Origin: a virus
Length of the DNA: 64,000 bases
Direction: 5' to 3' (one strand)
Virus record (IMG/VR): IMGVR_UViG_3300009365_003824
Coordinates: 41,942-105,941 of that record
Position numbers and translations under genes: made by a program. Within the stretch, counting starts at the first letter, position 1; each line of letters starts with the position of its first letter. Shown here one piece after another: positions 24,944 through 33,081 of the stretch. The notes beneath the pieces were generated by a model, which was not told where the DNA came from, did not search any database, and worked only from the letters and a program-made list of their open reading frames with translations.

Positions 24944-25498
24944 ATGAACGATAGAATTATTTTAGTAGCACTTATCATAGTAATCGGGCTTGGGATTATG
25001 TATTATACTCAAAACAAGCCCCAACAACAACCTGTTCAGCAACAAAGTTTTACAAATCCTTACCCTCAAACACCGCAACAACCGCAACAACCGCAGCAGC
25101 AGCAACCGCAGCAGCCAGAATTTGAAGAATTTACGAGCTACACTGGCCCGTGGAATACGGTAAAAAATAGAAAATTAGATGGAATTCAAACTGCTGATGT
25201 TCATTATTTGGGGAATCATCAATGGGAAGGTAGGTTTCATGGAACGTGGCGCGGAGTTAGTTATTCTTACGATGTGACATGGGAAGGTCCACCCGATAAT
25301 TTAAGAGGCGTAGCAACGATTGATGGTGCAAACTACACATGGGTAGGAAAAATTACGCCTGAAGTGTTTGTAGGTCAGTTTGAGAGTGGTAGATATACTG
25401 GGGACTTTAATCAGAAGAGAGACAGAAAAAGTGAAGAATCAAATAGAACGCAGGCGATGCTCCCAAAGGGCTGGCATAACCCAAGCATATCTCCTTAA
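24944..25498 (+). CDS. Membrane-anchored protein with PQ linker and beta domain
   Basis: A 184-residue protein: N-terminal transmembrane helix (IILVALIIVIGLGIMYY), Pro/Gln linker (residues 25-60) and a beta-rich domain (SYTGPWNTVKNRKLDG to FVGQFESGRYTGDF). The domain looks like a small all-beta binding module with repeated aromatic-Gly strands. ATG 24944 follows a strong AAGGAGG site. It has the same design as 10625 and 26184. The domain would lie outside the host inner membrane. The last 22 codons overlap the next gene in another frame. Confidence 0.7.
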   Translation: MNDRIILVALIIVIGLGIMYYTQNKPQQQPVQQQSFTNPYPQTPQQPQQPQQQQPQQPEFEEFTSYTGPWNTVKNRKLDGIQTADVHYLGNHQWEGRFHGTWRGVSYSYDVTWEGPPDNLRGVATIDGANYTWVGKITPEVFVGQFESGRYTGDFNQKRDRKSEESNRTQAMLPKGWHNPSISP

Positions 25499-26000
25499 TG
25501 TATTAGGAACGGAAACATCATCGGAGGTTCAAACACTTTGGATTCAAGCGAAAGAAGGGCTTCCTGATGGTGGGTCATTTATATTGTCATTAGATGGTGT
25601 TGAAACTGTCCCTATTTCATACGATCAGAATTACAATTATGTTGAGTCAACAATGAGATTGGCATTATCCCCTCTTGCGGAAGTGGAGATAGTTGGCAGA
25701 AGCGCCACTCAATTTTTGATAAAATTCATAGGGGCTGATGCGGGTAAAAGGAAGTCAATTCTTAAACTAGAAGAAAACAATTTAACACTTTCAGGAAGTC
25801 CTGCTGGTTTATTGCAAATTGCAAGGAAAAATGAAGGTGGTATACCAAGGACGCTGTTTAGTACACTACAAGATATACCACGAGACAAATGGGTTATCAC
25901 AAGTTTTAACCCAAATAATCGAGAATTCTGTATTGCTGTAGAAAACGATGCTACAACTACTTATTTGAGTGGAACCTTGCCAATAACCACTTTTACTTAA
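25431..26000 (+). CDS. Beta-sandwich repeat protein (SEVQTL type)
   Basis: A 189-residue protein in the +1 frame relative to its neighbour. The region SSEVQTLWIQAKEGLPDGGS, then FILSLDGVETVPISYDQNYN and FLIKFIGADAGK fits a repeated beta-sandwich unit of the kind NEVQ-x-GGxFxLxxxG-T-I-Y-V-L that I associate with planctomycete surface proteins and phage fibres. The start is uncertain: GTG 25431 is the first usable start after the open frame begins and lies inside the upstream gene. The gene could be read by reinitiation or frameshift from it. Confidence 0.5.
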   Translation: MKNQIERRRCSQRAGITQAYLLNVLGTETSSEVQTLWIQAKEGLPDGGSFILSLDGVETVPISYDQNYNYVESTMRLALSPLAEVEIVGRSATQFLIKFIGADAGKRKSILKLEENNLTLSGSPAGLLQIARKNEGGIPRTLFSTLQDIPRDKWVITSFNPNNREFCIAVENDATTTYLSGTLPITTFT

Positions 26001-26173
26001 ATATCAATGCCTTTTTTAGCTGCCCACTCTTTAAATACCTTTTCAACATGATTGTCAAGGTACGCATCTATTGCGCCACAATTGAATTCTTTTACATCTT
26101 CCAAAAGCTCTTGGATGTCTTCGACGGTGAATTTCTTTTTTCCCCACCAAAACTCTCTTTTTTGTTCTTCCAT
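25997..26173 (-). CDS. Small acidic-helical protein
   Basis: Fifty-eight residues, MEEQKREFWWGKKKFTVEDI, then ELLEDVKEFNCGAIDAYLDN and a helix to the end. A strong AAGGAGAT site precedes ATG 26173 with good spacing, and coding density is high, so it looks like a real gene. Ends tail-to-tail with the plus gene (three-base overlap). No family recognised. Confidence 0.6.
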   Translation of the reverse strand: MEEQKREFWWGKKKFTVEDIQELLEDVKEFNCGAIDAYLDNHVEKVFKEWAAKKGIDI

Positions 26174-26183
26174 AATAATCTCC

Positions 26184-26702
26184 TTATCGGTCTAGTTTAG
26201 CAGTTTTTAGCCAGAGAATAAAAGCGGCTTCGCCTTTATATCCCTTGCCAGATTTAATTTCTTTCTCGTTACCGTCCACAATCCTGTGTGCCGGAACGCC
26301 AGAGATACCATATTTGCTTGCTACGGCTTTCTCTTTGTCAACATCTACTTTATAAACAATGTAGCTACTCAACTCATTCTGTACCCGTGGTGAAGAAAGT
26401 GTTTCACTCGAAAACTTCTTGCACCAACTACACCAACTAGCTGTAAAATAAAGGTAAACCTGTTTATTTAATGCTCTTGCCGTCTCTATCGCATCCTCGT
26501 AACTATCTATCCTCTCAGGAGGCGCAGGTTGTTGCGGTTGCTGCGGCGGCTCCGGTGTTGTCGGAGGCACAGGTTGGGGTTGCCACTGTTGTTGCGGTAT
26601 TTGTGGCGTGGGTTCTGGATTTACCGGGTTTAGATAGAAGTAAGCTATCGCCAACCCCAAAACTATCACCACCACTGTTAGGAGCGATCTTTTGTCGTCC
26701 AT
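26184..26702 (-). CDS. Membrane-anchored thioredoxin-like protein with PQ linker
   Basis: A 172-residue protein from ATG 26702, chosen for the GGGGGG purine-rich site before it. It has a transmembrane helix (LLTVVVIVLGLAIAYFYL), a Pro/Gln linker and then a thioredoxin-like domain with VYLYFTASWCSWCKKFS (CSWC active site), SSYIVYKVDVDKE and SGVPAHRIVDG with the cis-proline. It would reduce or form disulfides on the outer side of the membrane. Homologous in design to the other PQ-linker proteins here. Confidence 0.8.
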   Translation of the reverse strand: MDDKRSLLTVVVIVLGLAIAYFYLNPVNPEPTPQIPQQQWQPQPVPPTTPEPPQQPQQPAPPERIDSYEDAIETARALNKQVYLYFTASWCSWCKKFSSETLSSPRVQNELSSYIVYKVDVDKEKAVASKYGISGVPAHRIVDGNEKEIKSGKGYKGEAAFILWLKTAKLDR

Positions 26703-26801
26703 TTCCCCCCCTTTCGTAAATAGGGCCAATATTATTTATTCATTAGAGAGGTAAAACTAATCGTGAATTATATATAGTAATAACTTAAGTGAGGGTTACA
26801 A

Positions 26802-27737
26802 ATGAGATCATTTAATAGTTTTGTTGAAGAGAAGCATGTTGGGGTTTTGGTTGAAAGAACTGCCCGGATAATGGAAGAGCAGGGAATTGACCCTAATAAA
26901 TACATGCTTTCTTATATCCAAGAGCATCATCCTGAAGCAATTGATGAAAACTGGTTCAGTAGATTAGGGTCTTCTTTAGGTAATACTTGGCAGACCATGA
27001 AATCGGGTTGGATGGCTAATCCCAAACAAGATTTGGCTACTATTAAAAAGCACTTAGACCACTGGACAAATAATCTGGCCCAATATGATACAACAGGACA
27101 ATTGAGCCAAGCAGCCACAGGGGCCATGAATGCATTAAAGGATCTTCCAATAGATCAAATTTCAAAAGACGTACAAACTAGATATGTGGCTAAAAACCCT
27201 CAAGCTGCAAACCAACAACAAACTAATCCACAAACAGGAAACCAACCGCAGACCCCTGACCAACAATACGGAGATGTAAAACCCGGTCCAGGCCCACGAG
27301 GCGCAGAAACAGGAACCGCAGCAAATCCAATTACGGCTGACGCACTTCCTAACCCGGAAGACGGAACTACACAAACCACAGTTCAAACACCACAATCTAA
27401 TCAAGGTAGTGGTGTAATAGATGCAGCACCGCAAACAGGACAAGGCAATCAAGGTGGCGTGCTCGATGCAGCACCACAAACCCCACAGGGAACACAGGGA
27501 GTTGGCTCGCAGCAAGTCGGAGCACAGAATCCACCACAAGGAGTTACTCAAGCTACAGCCCAAGCCCAACAACCCAAGATGCCGCAATCACCTGAAGAAT
27601 GGGAACAATTAAAGCAACAGAATCCTCAGTGGTATGATTATTTAAGAAACAATCAACCACAAGTTGCCCACAACGAAATTGAAGGCGAAGTCATTCAGGA
27701 ATGGGTAGATACAGCCAAAAGGATAGGTATTGGTTAA
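26802..27737 (+). CDS. Capsid-targeting-leader protein F, Gln/Pro-rich
   Basis: A 311-residue protein beginning MRSFNSFVEEKHVG, a leader with FVE/VEE. The N-terminal 130 residues are helical (VERTARIMEEQGIDPNKYML; ENWFSRLGSSLGNTWQTMKS), then a Gln/Pro/Gly/Thr-rich low-complexity stretch (residues 135-265) including two DAAPQTxQG repeats, and a folded tail. A TATATA element lies at 26773-26780. Proposed internal head protein; the long disordered stretch may space domains or contact DNA. Confidence 0.6.
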   Translation: MRSFNSFVEEKHVGVLVERTARIMEEQGIDPNKYMLSYIQEHHPEAIDENWFSRLGSSLGNTWQTMKSGWMANPKQDLATIKKHLDHWTNNLAQYDTTGQLSQAATGAMNALKDLPIDQISKDVQTRYVAKNPQAANQQQTNPQTGNQPQTPDQQYGDVKPGPGPRGAETGTAANPITADALPNPEDGTTQTTVQTPQSNQGSGVIDAAPQTGQGNQGGVLDAAPQTPQGTQGVGSQQVGAQNPPQGVTQATAQAQQPKMPQSPEEWEQLKQQNPQWYDYLRNNQPQVAHNEIEGEVIQEWVDTAKRIGIG

Positions 27738-28039
27738 ATCCAGCCGATTTTCGTAGCTATAGCAAACTCTTGTATGGTGACTTTTCGCCCCACCATCTCT
27801 GATAGACTATCAATAAAATGTTGGGCAATGTCTCTTTGCGTAGCTGCAAATATCTCAGGGCCTTGTTTCTTAGCCCAATCAAAGGACTCTTCATCAATGC
27901 TCCAATCGAAATACTCACCATCAATGTAGATACACTTCTCAGTTAAATTGTCCTCGTCTGTGATTAAGCGAACCTCGAATTTCTTCTTGCCCGCCTCTCG
28001 CATTCTTGTCTCAATTTGTTCTTTTGTTTCTTCTTCCAT
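27734..28039 (-). CDS. Hypothetical protein
   Basis: A 101-residue protein with a helical, acidic start (MEEETKEQIETRMREAGKKK), a strand segment (EVRLITDEDNLTEKCIYIDG) and a C-terminal helix (AQHFIDSLSEMVGRKVTIQE). The start is followed by a regular fold-like pattern and a TGAGGTATC site upstream. It ends tail-to-tail with the leader protein F. No family recognised. Confidence 0.55.
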   Translation of the reverse strand: MEEETKEQIETRMREAGKKKFEVRLITDEDNLTEKCIYIDGEYFDWSIDEESFDWAKKQGPEIFAATQRDIAQHFIDSLSEMVGRKVTIQEFAIATKIGWI

Positions 28040-28083
28040 TTTGATACCTCACAATAATTGAGTTAGAAAAGATAAATATTCTT

Positions 28084-28608
28084 ATGGAGTTTCAATATTG
28101 GCTAAATGAATCATCTCTGAATGATCTGCATCAAAGTGCGGTTGCTGCCTTCCCAGGTACAACGAGGCGACAGCACGCCACTCACCCTATTGAAATCTCA
28201 AATCTAAGGTGGACTCCATTTCTGGGCATGAGAACCTTAATGGTCAAAGCGGTAGCTAGAAACGAGGATCGAGAATACACTCCATTTATCGTTTTTAAAA
28301 ATGTTCAATACCACAATGTCCGTGATATTTATGGATTGGTGGAAATTACAGCCAGTGATGGTGCCCAATACCTCTTTGAACGCCTCTCAGTCAATGAAAA
28401 TGATGTCCTAGTCAGATGTAATTGTAAGGACTTCTACTGGCGATTTAATTATTATGACCACGTTGATCGCTCTTTGTATGGTCGGAAAAGAAGCCCATAT
28501 GAGGCTATATTCAACCCAGGTTCCGCCAATCCCCAAGAGATGCCAGGGATGTGCAAGCATTTAATGAAATTCGCTGAGGTTTTAGGGCACAGTGGCGTGA
28601 TAAGTTAA
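28084..28608 (+). CDS. SWIM-type zinc-finger protein with capsid-targeting-type leader
   Basis: A 174-residue protein beginning MEFQYWLNESSLND, with an LNE cleavage-type motif. A beta-rich middle (TPFIVFKNVQYHNVRDIYGL) is followed by a SWIM-like zinc site: VLVRCNCKDFYWRF (CxC) and, about 45 residues later, GMCKHLMKF (CxH). SWIM domains bind nucleic acid or protein. Together with the leader this suggests an injected nucleic-acid-binding protein. The GATAAATATT before the start may be a late promoter. Confidence 0.65.
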   Translation: MEFQYWLNESSLNDLHQSAVAAFPGTTRRQHATHPIEISNLRWTPFLGMRTLMVKAVARNEDREYTPFIVFKNVQYHNVRDIYGLVEITASDGAQYLFERLSVNENDVLVRCNCKDFYWRFNYYDHVDRSLYGRKRSPYEAIFNPGSANPQEMPGMCKHLMKFAEVLGHSGVIS

Positions 28609-28676
28609 AAATTCGCTTGATTTTGGATTTAATTTTTAGTAAACTCCATCCTATCAGATTTAACTTAAGGAGAGTG

Positions 28677-29486
28677 ATGATGAATGTTTGTGATGGATTA
28701 CCCGTAATGCACCCGTTGATAAAGCCTAAACTTGTAGTGGATTATGATAAAGAAATGGCGTTTAAGGGTAGGTGTGAATATGCAACTGAACATGAATGGA
28801 TCGAAGACCATTTAAATTTTGTGCTAAATAATCCAAGGCTTGTTGAAGACTCTGGTAAAGTTAGAGAATCGAGCAAACTCGCTGAGAGTTCACTGAAGTT
28901 TGATGAATATGTGTATTGCGACTATTTTAAGCCATTAGCGAGGCTTGAATCGTATCAACATCTGCATAAATATCCCAGCGTTCGGATAGCAGATGATGAT
29001 CGGGACAACAAAGATTTAAACGAAAAGGGGGAGTGGGTCTACACTCTTACAACAAAGCCCTATCAATTGCCAAACTCTGAACGTAGAATTCTAAAAATAG
29101 GACTTACAACTAACGGAATAAAAGAAAGGTGGGGTTCGTATCAATCTGGTGTTTATACGAACAGGTTGCAAGAATTGGAAGCCTCGAAGAACAAGAAGAA
29201 GGGCAAAGCTAACTGTTCTATAACTAATTTTCATGTGTTACACACTGTTTTGCATCTTATACATCACAACAATTTGGTTGAAATATGCGGATATAAATTG
29301 CCAGTCGTACCTGTTATTATACCTATGTATGGAGCTGATCGACGTGTGCTTGCAAGTGTGAGCCGCGAATTTGAATCCGAGGCAATTAGAGCATATGATG
29401 ATCAAATAAGAGATTTAGGCATTACATCTCCTCTTCCAACCAATAGAAAAGATGGAGCGAAAAAGAAAATGAAAGTGGTGGTGTGA
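28677..29486 (+). CDS. GIY-YIG/T5orf172-like nuclease-domain protein
   Basis: A 269-residue protein from ATG 28677 after an AAGGAGA site. The C-terminal half shows the nuclease-like pattern RRILKIGLTTNGIKERWGSY, a GIY-YIG variant of the MUG113/T5orf172 type where the tyrosines are partly replaced. The N-terminal half is acidic with repeated VRESSKLAESSLKFDE. It is in the same frame as the following methyltransferase, separated only by TGA, so it may be one half of a fusion. Probably part of a modification or defence cassette. Confidence 0.55.
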   Translation: MMNVCDGLPVMHPLIKPKLVVDYDKEMAFKGRCEYATEHEWIEDHLNFVLNNPRLVEDSGKVRESSKLAESSLKFDEYVYCDYFKPLARLESYQHLHKYPSVRIADDDRDNKDLNEKGEWVYTLTTKPYQLPNSERRILKIGLTTNGIKERWGSYQSGVYTNRLQELEASKNKKKGKANCSITNFHVLHTVLHLIHHNNLVEICGYKLPVVPVIIPMYGADRRVLASVSREFESEAIRAYDDQIRDLGITSPLPTNRKDGAKKKMKVVV

Positions 29487-30758
29487 ACTATTAATATAAT
29501 TAACAATACCTATAGTGAACTAAAGAAATATTATGACGAAGTTTTAAATGTAGACAAATCTACTTATCAGACTTCCAATGATGAAAACACGCCTATTGGT
29601 TGCGTTGAAGATATTTTATCTAAGATACCACCAAAGTTTTGGATGCGAAAAAATTTGAGAATTTTAGATCCTTGTTGTGGTAATGGAAATTTTCCATTAG
29701 TCGTATGGAATAAACTTCGTCCCCATCATGCTGAAGAAGATATATTTAACACTCTTGTCTTTAGAGACATGAATGAGATACGATTAAGAAATGTTCAAAA
29801 TATCTTTCGAGGCAATTTTGAATTAGATGTTGCACAAGAGGATTTTTTTGAAGCTGAAAATGCAGCTTATGATTTGATTTGTTACAATCCCCCATATGCT
29901 AAAATATTAGAGAATGGAAAAAGAGCAGCTAAAAACCACACTCTTGTGAGAGATTTTACACAGAAAGCACTTAAACTTCTTGCACATAATGGTTATTTAG
30001 CTTTCATTATCCCCGATAATTGGATGTCTCTAGCCGATAGAAACATAATTGTAAAAGAAGTGACAGATCAACAAATAATATGGCTGAACATACATGGAGC
30101 TAAAAAGTGGTTTCCTAAAGTTGGCAGTTCATTTACATGGTTGGTTTTGAAAAAAATCTCACCAGATACGGCAAAGCAACCCTTTGTGGTAGAATGTACG
30201 CTTAGGGGTAAAAAATACACATCTACTTTGGACTCTCAGCAAAGAGATTTTATTCCACTTCTTTATACAAAGGAAGTGCAATCTATCCTGTCTAAAACCA
30301 TAGAGGCAGATAATGAGAAGTTTAAAATACAAACCTCCAGCGATCTTCACAAATACACTAAAGCAAATTTAATTTCAAAAGAGCGCGATGAAAAACACCC
30401 TTACAGACTAATTCACACCCCCAGACAAACAGTGTGGGCTAGTCGGCCTCATAAATTTCAACAGGGTCATAAGGTTTTCATTAGTACTACAGACAAATAT
30501 AAAGTCTTCATAGATGCTGATTGTGGGATGACACAATCAATTGCTTTTATTTTATGTCAAGATAAAGCAGTTGCTCAACAAATAAAAAAACAACTAGATC
30601 ACCCTCTTTATCGTTTTTTAAATAACATATGCCGATGGGGTAACTTCAACAACATTAGAATATTACAAAAATTTCCCATACCAACAAAAGATGACGTATA
30701 TCAATCATTTAATCTTGATAATGAAGAGATTGCGTTTATAGAAAGAAACAACACATGA
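29487..30758 (+). CDS. N6-adenine DNA methyltransferase (Eco57I-like), start unclear
   Basis: A methyltransferase with motif I LRILDPCCGNGNF, motif IV DLICYNPPYAKI (NPPY) and the order I before IV, so gamma class. The frame is open from 29487, right after the TGA of the GIY-YIG gene. These upstream codons encode a motif-X-like TPIGCVEDILSKIPPKF that belongs to the enzyme, yet no ATG, GTG, TTG or CTG occurs there; the first is ATG 29643. Either that ATG makes a trimmed enzyme, an ATT or ATA is used, or the TGA is read through. It is followed by a probable nuclease gene. Confidence 0.8.
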   Translation, partial: TINIINNTYSELKKYYDEVLNVDKSTYQTSNDENTPIGCVEDILSKIPPKFWMRKNLRILDPCCGNGNFPLVVWNKLRPHHAEEDIFNTLVFRDMNEIRLRNVQNIFRGNFELDVAQEDFFEAENAAYDLICYNPPYAKILENGKRAAKNHTLVRDFTQKALKLLAHNGYLAFIIPDNWMSLADRNIIVKEVTDQQIIWLNIHGAKKWFPKVGSSFTWLVLKKISPDTAKQPFVVECTLRGKKYTSTLDSQQRDFIPLLYTKEVQSILSKTIEADNEKFKIQTSSDLHKYTKANLISKERDEKHPYRLIHTPRQTVWASRPHKFQQGHKVFISTTDKYKVFIDADCGMTQSIAFILCQDKAVAQQIKKQLDHPLYRFLNNICRWGNFNNIRILQKFPIPTKDDVYQSFNLDNEEIAFIERNNT

Positions 30759-30796
30759 AAATGAAGACATTCGGCAAAGGGCAGTTATTTAAATAA

Positions 30797-31465
30797 ATGA
30801 AATATCAATCAGGCAAAATAATACTCAATCCAAAAAGCGATTTTTGTAATTATATCTACGCTACTACAATGTATGATATGTGTGAGCAGTTATACAAAAT
30901 ATGTAGACTGTATCCACAAGGACGAGCATTTGAAGTAATGCATGAAAATGCAAGTTTAAAAGATGGTAAAATCGCAGATGCCGATAATGTAATTCAACCA
31001 ATAGATGTAATAGTTGAAAATGTAAGGTATTCTTGCAAAACAGAATGTACAAAGAAAACTAAATTCAACCAGCTTAACATGTCTAAATACATGGAATGCT
31101 GTCACATGAGAGAGCTAAATCCTTTAGAGATTGTTTCCATGTATTTGGAGCATTCTGAAAAATATGATCGTATAATTTTCATGCAAAGCCTAGCTTACAG
31201 AAAAAAATACAACATTCATCAATTGTTTGAAATTCCACTTTCTGTAATAAGACATGTAAAGCATTCAGACTTGACATCCATAAAGAGAAGTGATAAAGGA
31301 TCGTTTGTCATTCATGTTGAAAAAAATAAAAAACAGTTGTATTGTATGAGAGTAGATGGATCTGCTAGGAAAATAATGTTGTTAAAAATGCCTGCCGACA
31401 TTTGTTTTTTACATGCTAGATTTATAATTCCAAAACCAAAAAAACGACCCCTACCAACGAGGTAG
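30797..31465 (+). CDS. Candidate restriction endonuclease partner
   Basis: A 222-residue protein directly after the methyltransferase. The core PIDVIVENVRYSCKTECTKK holds an aspartate, a strand and a Lys-Thr-Glu segment, which could be a permuted PD-(D/E)xK nuclease centre. Preceding AFEVMHENASLKDGKIADAD could supply the first helix acid. No strong match to a named enzyme; proposed as restriction partner from context. Its 3' end overlaps the opposite-strand terminator. Confidence 0.5.
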   Translation: MKYQSGKIILNPKSDFCNYIYATTMYDMCEQLYKICRLYPQGRAFEVMHENASLKDGKIADADNVIQPIDVIVENVRYSCKTECTKKTKFNQLNMSKYMECCHMRELNPLEIVSMYLEHSEKYDRIIFMQSLAYRKKYNIHQLFEIPLSVIRHVKHSDLTSIKRSDKGSFVIHVEKNKKQLYCMRVDGSARKIMLLKMPADICFLHARFIIPKPKKRPLPTR

Positions 31466-31470
31466 GGGTC
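31446..31470 (-). terminator. Minus-strand rho-independent terminator
   Basis: Ten-base perfect stem GACCCCTACC / GGTAGGGGTC with an AACGA loop. The A run at 31439-31444 gives a T run on the minus strand, so it stops transcription of the gene at 31509-31922. It lies within the end of the plus-strand nuclease gene. Confidence 0.85.
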
Positions 31471-31508
31471 TAAGGATTATTGAACATGAAGCTAACTTAG
31501 TTCACAAA

Positions 31509-31922
31509 TTAAACAGCATCACCGACTTTAATTACAACCCAATCAATAACGTCAGTTCCAGTACCAGCAAGAGCAAAGCTCTTCAAGTTGGTATCAGTGT
31601 CATCACCATTGGTGGTTCCATCTGGATCACTATTGATTGTCGTGACTGTTACAGCATTCGCTGCGGTTGTTCGGTCATGCACCAAAATCACGTAATCTAC
31701 TTCCGGTGTCGGAGGAGAAGCTGCGGCTGAAAGCGGAGTAACGCATGGAAGTGGTGTTGGGAAAGTGATGGTTAAAGCACCACCAACTAAAGCATCAACA
31801 CCAGCCATCATAACTCGTGGGCCGATAAGTTTCTCTACGCCAACAAAATTTCTTTCTTTAGGCCCCTTGGCAGAACCTTCAGCAGAACCCGGACCTTTAC
31901 CTGTTACACTTGTTGCACCCAT
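31509..31922 (-). CDS. Putative head decoration or structural protein
   Basis: A 137-residue beta-rich protein. A Gly/Ser/Lys-rich N-terminus is followed by regular strands (VDALVGGALTITFPTPLP; VDYVILVHDRTTAANAVTVT; SFALAGTGTDVIDWVVIKVG). This compact all-beta form, a strong AAGGAGAT site, its own terminator and low-charge composition suit an abundant virion decoration protein. No family recognised with certainty. Confidence 0.5.
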   Translation of the reverse strand: MGATSVTGKGPGSAEGSAKGPKERNFVGVEKLIGPRVMMAGVDALVGGALTITFPTPLPCVTPLSAAASPPTPEVDYVILVHDRTTAANAVTVTTINSDPDGTTNGDDTDTNLKSFALAGTGTDVIDWVVIKVGDAV

Positions 31923-32048
31923 TTATAATCTCCTTTAAAATGTTCTATTTTCCAGGTGTTCATAGATTATGTATGAGTTTGTTAATATTTTTTCCCAAAA
32001 GTGTTCGCATATGAACCACAAAAAGTTCGTATCTGAACTACATAGAAT

Positions 32049-32603
32049 ATGCAATGGACACAACAACAAAGCCAAATCATCATAGGAACGATGCTGGGGA
32101 AAAGCTATATTACCAAACCAAAAGGTAAAACCTGCTTTCTGACCATCCCAGAGCAACATGATTTGAACTGGCTGAAATATAAAGCCTACATCTTAGAGCC
32201 AAACAAAAAGACCTTGATAAAGAACGGTAATCGCACCCTATGGAGATCAAGTAGTGATCCTGTTTGGCATATTGTCAGAAGTCAATTTTATAACAATGAC
32301 AACAAAATGGTTAAAATGGAACTGCTTGATCCCTGCACGGCTGAAGGGTTAGCTGTGTGGTTTCTTGATAAGGGATTTTGGAATAAAGGTAGAATCGGCC
32401 TTAGAACCACAGTTTACGGCGTAGAGGGAAACGCGATAATCCACAGATACTTCAATGAAGTAAATTTGCAGTGTGTAATAAGAAAAGATAGAGGAACAGC
32501 TAGGATTCTATTCACCAAAAAGGGAACAATAGCCTACCTTAAAACAATCGCTAATTATGTCCCTAAATTCATGCGGCCCCGCTTGGAACCAAACCCCATC
32601 TGA
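32049..32603 (+). CDS. LAGLIDADG-like homing endonuclease, probably degenerate
   Basis: A 184-residue protein with two halves of the LAGLIDADG_2 type. First motif: SQIIIGTMLGKSYITKPK; second: AEGLAVWFLDKGFWNKGR. The first has lost the usual aspartate (GKS in place of GDG) and the second has DKG in place of DDG, so DNA cleavage may be weak or absent. It is free-standing, not inside an intron. It overlaps the opposite-strand metalloprotease-like gene at the tail by 49 bases. Confidence 0.7.
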   Translation: MQWTQQQSQIIIGTMLGKSYITKPKGKTCFLTIPEQHDLNWLKYKAYILEPNKKTLIKNGNRTLWRSSSDPVWHIVRSQFYNNDNKMVKMELLDPCTAEGLAVWFLDKGFWNKGRIGLRTTVYGVEGNAIIHRYFNEVNLQCVIRKDRGTARILFTKKGTIAYLKTIANYVPKFMRPRLEPNPI

Positions 32604-32998
32604 GCAGCCATTTTAAAGGTTCCCTTGTATTCTGAATAAGGGGCCAATGACCACAGATCATTCAAACAAGTTCCAAATTCGTTGGCATATAATTTCTCAT
32701 ACTCATCTATGGAAAACATCTCAGCCTCGACTTCCTGCATATACATGAGTCTCGTATCTCGCCTATTTTGAATCAATCTGCCTTCATTAAATTGTTTAAC
32801 ATGACACAGTTCATGTAGTAAAGATAAGAGGCGAAGTTTACAAACATGACGATCTTTGAGCATAACTTCATACAGCAGCCAATTAAATGCAGCTTCCATG
32901 TCTTTTTGCTCTAACACAGACCTGTTAAAGTGTATTCTCAATGCACCCAATTTATAACGTTTTTTGAGTCTTTGGAATTCTCTATCAATTCTATACAT
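32555..32998 (-). CDS. Zinc-metallopeptidase-like protein (HExxH)
   Basis: A 147-residue protein with a clear zincin motif LLSLLHELCHVKQF (HELCH) and a downstream EVEAEMFSIDEYEKL that could give the third ligand. It is smaller than most secreted zincins and has no signal peptide, resembling ImmA/SprT-type cytosolic proteases. The basic N-terminus (DREFQRLKKRYKLG) may bind nucleic acid. A possible anti-defence or regulatory protease. Confidence 0.65.
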   Translation of the reverse strand: MYRIDREFQRLKKRYKLGALRIHFNRSVLEQKDMEAAFNWLLYEVMLKDRHVCKLRLLSLLHELCHVKQFNEGRLIQNRRDTRLMYMQEVEAEMFSIDEYEKLYANEFGTCLNDLWSLAPYSEYKGTFKMAAQMGFGSKRGRMNLGT

Positions 32999-33081
32999 TT
33001 CAATCCCTTTCGGGAGTAAAGTATAACAGAATCGAAGGGCAAATCAATATATAAAATCACTGCTTTCGCGTTTACGGTACT

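Noticed and set aside
29484-29486. Alternative genetic code with TGA as an amino acid
   Set aside because: Many clear genes here end in TGA with ATGA overlaps to the next start, so TGA is a normal stop; the single in-frame case needs a local explanation.
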